NCBI GenBank assembly: GCA_900318645.1
Contig: ONLH01000006.1
Location: 1 to 64,000 of the forward strand
Reading direction: 5' to 3'
DNA length: 64,000 nucleotides
Origin: an uncultured Prevotellaceae bacterium
GTDB lineage: Bacteria; Bacteroidota; Bacteroidia; Bacteroidales; Muribaculaceae
The translations under genes were made by a program, and so were the position numbers. Below are positions 58,466-64,000 of this stretch, one piece after another; position 1 is the stretch's first letter; each line of letters opens with the position of its first letter. The notes under the pieces were generated by a model. It saw only the letters and a program-made list of their open reading frames with translations, was not told where the DNA came from and ran no database searches.

Positions 58466-59815
58466 TTATTCTTCGGCTTTAAATTTCTTGACACACTCCT
58501 TGAACTGGTTACCGCGGTCGGCCATGCCATTGAACAGGTCAAAGCTGGCACAGCAGGGCGACAACAGCACGGTATGTCCGGCGTGAGCCAGAGCACGGCA
58601 CTTATCCATGCACTCGGTCATGCTGGTGGCATCGGTCACAACCGGCACCTTGCCATCAAAGAAAGCATGCAGCTTGGCATTGTCCAGTCCTAAGCATACG
58701 ATGGCAGTCACCTTCTGCTTCACCAGTGGCTCAATCTGACTATAATCATTACCCTTGTCTATACCACCCAGGATGAGCACACAGGGCTCGTTGACGCTCT
58801 CCAACGCATACCAGCAGGCATCAACGTTGGTGGCCTTGCTGTCGTTGATGTAGCGCACACCAGCAACCGTGTCAACATACTCCAGTCGATGTGGCACAGC
58901 CTCAAAGTCGGCAAGGGCCTCACGGATGACATCCTTGCGGATATCAAACACCTGTGCCGACAGACCTGCGGCCATCGTGTTATAGACGTTGTGCAGACCC
59001 TTGAGTGACAGCTGCTCGCGGGGAATATCCCAATGGTCACCGTCCACGTCAAAATTGAGGGTGCCCTCATGCAGCCATGCGGCATTGCGGCTGTCATCGT
59101 CGGCTGTGAAGCTCAGCAGGCGTGACTCCAGATGGTGATGGCGCAGCTGCTCGGCGATGATGGGGTCATTCTTCCAGAAGATGAAGGAATCCTCGTCAGT
59201 CTGGTTGCGCGTGATGCGGAACTTGGCTGCGGCATAGTTCTCCATCTTGTAGTCATAGCGGTCCAAGTGGTCGGGGGTGATATTGAGCAGCACAGCCACA
59301 TTGGCCTTGAATTCATACATGTTGTCGAGCTGGAAACTGCTCAACTCGATGACATACACGTCATGATGCTCGGTAGCCACCTGCAACGCCAAGCTACGAC
59401 CGACATTACCAGCCAGACCCACATTCAGACCAGCTTTCTTGAAGATGTGGTAAGTGAGTTTGGTGGTCGTTGTCTTGCCGTTACTACCCGTGATGCACAC
59501 CATCTTGGCATCGGTATAGCGGCTAGCGAACTCTATCTCGCTCACGATGGGAATACCCCGCTCGATGGCTTGAGCTACCATGGGCGCGCTATCAGGGATA
59601 CCAGGACTCTTAACAATCTCATCGGCATTGAGAATCTTCTCGGGGGTGTGACCGCCCTCTTCCCAATCGACGTTATACTGGTTGAGCAGATCCTTATAGG
59701 TCTGGGAGATGCTACCTGCATCGCTCAGCCACACCTGCATACCCTTGACCTTGGCAAGAACAGCGGCACCAGCCCCGCTCTCGCCTCCGCCCAATACTAC
59801 TAATCGTTTACTCAT
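58466..59815 (-). CDS. murD: UDP-MurNAc-L-alanine--D-glutamate ligase MurD
   Basis: 449 residues. Adds D-glutamate to UDP-MurNAc-L-Ala with ATP. LVVLGGGESGAGAAVLAK is the UDP loop, VCITGSNGKTTTTKLTYHIF the P-loop, VIELSSFQLDNMYEF and VLLNITPDHLDRYDYKM the metal/substrate region, INDSKATNVDACWYAL the C-terminal signature of MurD, and LLSPCCASFDLFNGMADRGNQFKECV the product-side end. Normal length and order, 34 nt after mraY. Confidence 0.97.
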   Translation of the reverse strand: MSKRLVVLGGGESGAGAAVLAKVKGMQVWLSDAGSISQTYKDLLNQYNVDWEEGGHTPEKILNADEIVKSPGIPDSAPMVAQAIERGIPIVSEIEFASRYTDAKMVCITGSNGKTTTTKLTYHIFKKAGLNVGLAGNVGRSLALQVATEHHDVYVIELSSFQLDNMYEFKANVAVLLNITPDHLDRYDYKMENYAAAKFRITRNQTDEDSFIFWKNDPIIAEQLRHHHLESRLLSFTADDDSRNAAWLHEGTLNFDVDGDHWDIPREQLSLKGLHNVYNTMAAGLSAQVFDIRKDVIREALADFEAVPHRLEYVDTVAGVRYINDSKATNVDACWYALESVNEPCVLILGGIDKGNDYSQIEPLVKQKVTAIVCLGLDNAKLHAFFDGKVPVVTDATSMTECMDKCRALAHAGHTVLLSPCCASFDLFNGMADRGNQFKECVKKFKAEE

Positions 59816-59849
59816 AACTCTTAATACTTTTCAAGTCAATTTGTTCGGT

Positions 59850-61109
59850 TTACCTAATCTTCAATGACACGAATGTCAATGCTGCCAGCAAGATGCTCAC
59901 CAGGAAAAAGCGCATCACGATTTTGGCCTCGGGGATGCGGTGGTCAGGCGTCTTGATCTTGTAGTCCCACGTGAGTTTGGCAGGGTCGGCCGTGAAGTGA
60001 TGGTGCAACGGCGTCATCTTGAACAAACGCATATTCTTGCCCTTGTGGCGCTTGACATACCACACCTGCATGATGACCGACAGCTCCTCGATGAGGAAAA
60101 TGCCGCACAGTACAGGAATGAGCCACTCCTTGCGAATGAGCACGGCAAACACCGCGATGATGCCGCCCAGGCACAGGCTACCCGTGTCACCCATAAACAC
60201 TTGGGCCGGGTAGGAATTATACCACAAGAAGCCGATGGTCGCTCCGATGAATGCCGCAGCATACACTACCAGTTCACTGCTATCCGGGATGTACATGATA
60301 TTCAGGTAGGATGAATAGATGACGTTACCACCCAGATAGCACATGATGGCTAGGGCAACGCCGATAATTGCCGAGGTACCCGTCGCCAGGCCGTCAACAC
60401 CGTCGGTCAGGTTGGCACCGTTGCTCACTGCCGTGATGACAAAGATAGTGACAAGGATGAACAGGATCCAGCCGCCCAGCTGTTTGTACTTGCCCATCCA
60501 CCCCGTGAAGTAGGCGTAGTCGAAGTTGTGGTTCTTGACAAAGGGCAATGTGGTCTTGGTGGCTTTCACCGCCTGGGATTTATGGATTTCCACCAGTTCA
60601 GGGGTCTCGGTTCGGCTCGTGACCTGCACATTCTCGTTCATCACGATAGCAGGGCTGAGGTACATCGTCAGGCCCACAATGATGCCCAGACCCACCTGGC
60701 CTACAATCTTGAACTTGCCTTTCAGACCACGCTTGTCGTGGTGGAACACCTTGATGTAGTCATCGGCAAAACCCAGTGCGGCGCACCACAGTGTCGAGAC
60801 AATCATGAGCAGCATGTAAACATTGTTGAGTTTACCCAGCAGCAGACAGGGCACCAATATCGAGATGATAATGATGATACCACCCATCGTGGGCGTACCC
60901 TGCTTGGCGGAATTACCACCCAGTTTCTCCTCGCGCTCCTTGTCACACATCTGGCGTTCCTTGAGTTTGAAGATAATGCGGCGGCCGATGACGATGCCAA
61001 TAAACAACGACAGAATAAAGGCAAAGCCCGACCTGAACGTGATATACTCAAACAGTCGCGCCCCAGGGACGTGATACTGTTGCAGGTAATGGAAAAGATG
61101 ATATAACAT
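59850..61109 (-). CDS. mraY: Phospho-MurNAc-pentapeptide transferase MraY
   Basis: 419 residues from the ATG at 61109; a longer frame reaches 61139 and would overlap murE by 4 nt, but MLYHLFHYL is the usual start. Ten membrane helices. Moves phospho-MurNAc-pentapeptide to undecaprenyl phosphate to form lipid I. GTPTMGGIIIIISI, LGFADDYIKVFHHDKRGLKGKFK (the DD metal motif), NLTDGVDGLATGTS, FMGDTGSLCLGGII and MTPLHHHF are all present. A periplasmic loop of ~60 residues (NENVQVTSRTETPELVEIHKS...) is longer than in Gram-positive forms and usual in this phylum. Confidence 0.97.
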   Translation of the reverse strand: MLYHLFHYLQQYHVPGARLFEYITFRSGFAFILSLFIGIVIGRRIIFKLKERQMCDKEREEKLGGNSAKQGTPTMGGIIIIISILVPCLLLGKLNNVYMLLMIVSTLWCAALGFADDYIKVFHHDKRGLKGKFKIVGQVGLGIIVGLTMYLSPAIVMNENVQVTSRTETPELVEIHKSQAVKATKTTLPFVKNHNFDYAYFTGWMGKYKQLGGWILFILVTIFVITAVSNGANLTDGVDGLATGTSAIIGVALAIMCYLGGNVIYSSYLNIMYIPDSSELVVYAAAFIGATIGFLWYNSYPAQVFMGDTGSLCLGGIIAVFAVLIRKEWLIPVLCGIFLIEELSVIMQVWYVKRHKGKNMRLFKMTPLHHHFTADPAKLTWDYKIKTPDHRIPEAKIVMRFFLVSILLAALTFVSLKIR

Positions 61110-61135
61110 ATCCTTTATGTTTTTGTGATTGATAA

Positions 61136-62599
61136 TCAAACGTTTTCATTGGCAAACACGGCTTCTACCTCTTCACGGTCATCGAAGTGGTGCTTCACAC
61201 CCTGGATTTCCTGATAGTCCTCGTGTCCCTTGCCAGCCACAAGTACCACATCACCCGACTGCGCCAGCTGACAAGCAGTGCGGATGGCCTGGCGGCGGTC
61301 GGTAATCGTCAACGTGCGGGGACGAGCGTCATCGGGCAGACCTTTCTCCATGTCGCGGAGAATCATCTCGGGATCCTCGGTGCGGGGATTGTCGCTGGTG
61401 AGGATGACACGGTCGCTGCGCACGGCAGCCTCGCGCGCCATAATGGGACGCTTGCCGGAGTCGCGGTCACCGCCACAACCACACACGGTGATAATGTGTC
61501 CACCAGTGCCTACCACCTCGCGGATGGTGTCAAGCACATTGACCAGAGCATCGGGGGTGTGGGCATAATCCACTATTGCCGTATAGCCTCGCGGTGAACG
61601 CAGGGTCTGGAAGCGGCCTGCAACGGGTACCAACAGGCTCATCTTCACAAGTACCTCCTGAGGGTCAAAGCCCAGCAGCAACGCTGCTCCATAGACCGAC
61701 AGCAGGTTGTAGGCATTGAAGCGGCCTGTAAACATGACTTCCACCTGATTGCCGTTCAGTTCCAGGGTAGTACCGTCCAGACGCGACTCAACGATGCGGC
61801 CCTTGAAATCGGCCATCGTCCGCAACGAGTAGCGGTACTTGCCAGCGCGGGTGTTCTGCAGCATGACCTCTCCCACCTTGTCATCGGCGTTAACCAGAGC
61901 AAACGCGCCGGCAGGCAAGGCATCAAAGAACATCTTCTTGGCGGCGATATAGTTATCTACCGTCTTGTGGAAGTCCAGATGGTCACGGGTCAAGTTGGTA
62001 AAGATACCACCAGCAAAGTTGATACCCTCGATACGGCCTTGAACACAAGCGTGGGAGCTTACCTCCATGAAGGCATACTCACAGCCAGCCAGCACCATCT
62101 CGTGCAACAGGCGATTGAGTGTCAGGTGGTCGGGGGTCGTCTGCTTAGCCTCCTGCTCGGTCGTGTCGATGATATTTTTCACCGTGGACAGCAGTCCAGC
62201 CTTGTAACCCATCAGGCGGGTCATCTCATAGAGCAGTGTTGCAGTCGTCGTCTTACCATTGGTACCAGTGACACCGACGAGTTTCAAGTGCTGTGACGGA
62301 TGGTCAAACCACTCGTCGGCAAGGCGCGACAAGGCCTTGACACTGTTCTCTACCTGTATGTAGGTAACGTCACCATTCAACTGCTCGGGCAGATTCTCGC
62401 ACACGATGGCATGTGCACCAGCTGCAATCACATCGCCGATAAAACGGTGTGAATCGACAGCAACGCCCTTGACAGCGATAAACATCACACCAGGGCGGGC
62501 CTGACGAGAGTCGTTGATGACATCAGTTATTTCTTTATTGGTATCGCCTACCACTTGCAGTGGCTTGATGGCGACAAGTAATTGTGATAATATTTTCAT
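61136..62599 (-). CDS. murE: UDP-MurNAc-tripeptide synthetase MurE (meso-diaminopimelate type)
   Basis: 487 residues. Adds the third residue of the stem peptide. GVTGTNGKTTTATLLYEM is the P-loop, EVSSHACVQGRIEGINFAGGIFTNLTRDHLDFH the substrate region, DYAHTPDALVNVLDTIREV and CGCGGDRDSGKRPIMA the C-terminal part. The specificity motif is TSDNPRTEDP: DNPR denotes meso-diaminopimelate, where lysine-adding enzymes have another sequence. It starts 15 nt after the ftsI stop. Confidence 0.97.
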   Translation of the reverse strand: MKILSQLLVAIKPLQVVGDTNKEITDVINDSRQARPGVMFIAVKGVAVDSHRFIGDVIAAGAHAIVCENLPEQLNGDVTYIQVENSVKALSRLADEWFDHPSQHLKLVGVTGTNGKTTTATLLYEMTRLMGYKAGLLSTVKNIIDTTEQEAKQTTPDHLTLNRLLHEMVLAGCEYAFMEVSSHACVQGRIEGINFAGGIFTNLTRDHLDFHKTVDNYIAAKKMFFDALPAGAFALVNADDKVGEVMLQNTRAGKYRYSLRTMADFKGRIVESRLDGTTLELNGNQVEVMFTGRFNAYNLLSVYGAALLLGFDPQEVLVKMSLLVPVAGRFQTLRSPRGYTAIVDYAHTPDALVNVLDTIREVVGTGGHIITVCGCGGDRDSGKRPIMAREAAVRSDRVILTSDNPRTEDPEMILRDMEKGLPDDARPRTLTITDRRQAIRTACQLAQSGDVVLVAGKGHEDYQEIQGVKHHFDDREEVEAVFANENV

Positions 62600-62614
62600 G
62601 ATCTTTATGATGAT

Positions 62615-64000
62615 TTATGAGTTCTTCAATTTCAGGTTGATACGCTCACCACGGGCATAGTGGGAACCGGGAGAGAGACTCTGGGCTACAACCATACCCG
62701 AGCCTGTGAAGTTCACCTTGAGCCCAGCACCCTCAAGGATGCGGATGGCTTCACGGATGTCAAGACCGATGACCTTGGGGACTCCGGTGCTCACCTTCTC
62801 GGGGCGGGCATAGCGATGAGAGTCTTTCAGTCCCAAGTCACGTTGCAGGCGGTTAGACTTTCGGTCGTTTAACGAGGCAAACAGCGTGGGATAGGTCTTG
62901 GCATCCTGCTTCACTTCATTCTTATTCTCTTTCTTGTACTTCTTAGCCATCGTGTGCTCAGGTTCCGCACCGAGCAGACCATGAGCATACATCTTGCGAG
63001 CAATATTCCTGAGCACCATTCCGCTGCTGGCTCCGGCACCACGGTCAGCACCAAGCATGAGCACAATGCAGGAATACTTGGGCTTCACATAAGGGAAGAA
63101 GCCGCAGAAGGCAAGACGCTTCCTGGCACCATATTTTCCATTGATGACTTCAAAGGCCGTTCCTGTCTTGCCGGCAATCTCGACCTTATCGTCCTGCACC
63201 CAGTGGCGTGCCGTGCCATGGTCACCCCATACCACGTCGTGCAGCATCAAGCGCAGCTTGCTGGCATTCTCGGGAGAGCACACCTGTTTGCGGATATACG
63301 TCACCGGGATGATTGAGTCAGGCTCGCCAGCGCGTGAAAGTTTCTTGAACAGACGTGGACGGACATACTTGCCGTCGTTAGCTATGGCGTTATACATGGC
63401 CAGGGTGCACAACGGCGGAATTTTGGAGCCATAGCCATAGGCCTGACGCGAGAGCACAACTCGGCCACCGTCCTTAACATCAGCCTTGCTGAACTCGGGC
63501 GTTTGCTCACCGGCAATACCCAGATGGAAAGGCTCAAAGAAACCCATCTCTTCCAGGCGGGCCTTAAAGGCCGGGGGATTAGCACCATACTTTTGCGTGA
63601 TAATCTTCGCCATACCGATGTTGGACGAGGTCTCGATGATCTGGCGGGCAGTCCTGGTGGCGCCGCCATGAGAGTCGGTGATGGGGTTGCCTCCGGCATA
63701 GGCCCACGAGGAACCCGTCTGCCACGGTTTCTCGATATCAGTAACGATACCGTCCTCCAGAGCCACCATCATCGAGATGGTCTTGACCACAGAACCGGGC
63801 TCATAACCCAGCACAGCATAGTTGATGCCCTCGACATATTCATTGGGGTTGTCTTCGCTGCGCTTCAGGTTACTGATGGCCTTGATGTCACCTGTCGCCA
63901 CTTCCATAAGCACACAGGTGCCCCACTCGGCTCCAGTCTCGATGCACATGTCATTGAGCTCATGCTCCACAATATCCTGCAATTGAACATTGATCGTCGT
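62615..64000 (-). CDS. ftsI: Septal transpeptidase FtsI (PBP) with PASTA domain, 5' end outside window
   Basis: Partial: the frame is open to the right edge, where it reads TTINVQLQDIVEHELNDM, the usual junction before the transpeptidase domain. About 461 codons are in view; the membrane anchor and pedestal domain are missing. Active-site motifs: S-V-V-K in YEPGSVVKTISMM, S-S-N in ETSSNIGMAKI, and K-T-G-T in IAGKTGTAFEV. The end carries one PASTA domain (VPKVIGLDIREAIRILEGAGLKVNFTGSG), typical for Bacteroidetes FtsI. It cross-links septal peptidoglycan together with FtsW. The first gene of the dcw series seen here; mraZ, rsmH and ftsL-like genes would lie further right. Confidence 0.94.
   Translation of the reverse strand, partial: TTINVQLQDIVEHELNDMCIETGAEWGTCVLMEVATGDIKAISNLKRSEDNPNEYVEGINYAVLGYEPGSVVKTISMMVALEDGIVTDIEKPWQTGSSWAYAGGNPITDSHGGATRTARQIIETSSNIGMAKIITQKYGANPPAFKARLEEMGFFEPFHLGIAGEQTPEFSKADVKDGGRVVLSRQAYGYGSKIPPLCTLAMYNAIANDGKYVRPRLFKKLSRAGEPDSIIPVTYIRKQVCSPENASKLRLMLHDVVWGDHGTARHWVQDDKVEIAGKTGTAFEVINGKYGARKRLAFCGFFPYVKPKYSCIVLMLGADRGAGASSGMVLRNIARKMYAHGLLGAEPEHTMAKKYKKENKNEVKQDAKTYPTLFASLNDRKSNRLQRDLGLKDSHRYARPEKVSTGVPKVIGLDIREAIRILEGAGLKVNFTGSGMVVAQSLSPGSHYARGERINLKLKNS

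Overview
The window comes from a member of the Bacteroidetes, most likely the order Bacteroidales. Evidence: promoters of the TTTG-N20-TAnnTTTG type instead of -35/-10 boxes, almost no Shine-Dalgarno sequences, type IX secretion (T9SS) C-terminal domains, dockerin-tagged secreted proteins, DUF3667, DUF6056 and DUF1343 families, a long lysyl-tRNA synthetase, and a dcw cluster with a PASTA-tailed FtsI. I cannot fix family or genus; a gut-type Prevotellaceae or Muribaculaceae relative fits. I saw no tRNA, rRNA or CRISPR array.

Layout. 1-1.95 kb: decayed phage tail tape-measure sequence, a small lipoprotein gene lying between two copies of the tape-measure tail, and a ~194-bp MITE-like element. 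1.96-2.5 kb: frr. 2.7-7.8 kb: three tandem DUF6056 membrane proteins. 8-10.4 kb: a PorZ-like T9SS protein. From 10.5 kb almost everything is on the minus strand: a CPBP protease, a DUF3667 protein, a second MITE copy, a secreted peptidylarginine deiminase like that of Porphyromonas gingivalis but with a dockerin tail, a large FAD/Fe-S dehydrogenase, and three tandem dockerin-tagged CotH kinases. 23.4-26.9 kb is visibly AT-richer and holds a phosphoethanolamine-transferase-like enzyme and a GDPD-like enzyme with an N-terminal dockerin.

27-34.8 kb is one minus-strand block: namZ (DUF1343 exo-N-acetylmuramidase), a sodium:solute symporter, a WYL regulator, two beta-lactamase-fold hydrolases and xerD. 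It looks like a muropeptide-scavenging operon. 35-37.5 kb carries a toxin-antitoxin pair followed at 6 nt by a fourth DUF6056 gene, whose reading frame contains short palindromic repeats. 37.6-40.6 kb is an MBOAT/AlgJ-like surface O-acylation cassette. 40.7-45.7 kb is a tandem duplication of PorZ-like genes that includes their upstream regions. Then come lysS and an acyltransferase-3 protein.

49-64 kb is serS, yqeY and the dcw cluster. Read on the minus strand its order is ftsI-murE-mraY-murD-ftsW-murG-murC-ftsQ-ftsA-ftsZ. It makes lipid II with meso-diaminopimelate (MurE has a DNPR motif) and the divisome. ftsI runs off the right edge.

The intergenic spaces are unusually rich in small repeats: a GAGACGC/GCGTCTC palindrome family, CACGAAT hairpins, TTAG-rich hairpins and the MITE. 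Together with the dockerin-tagged protein-modifying enzymes at 12.9-26.4 kb, these are the most noteworthy content of the window.
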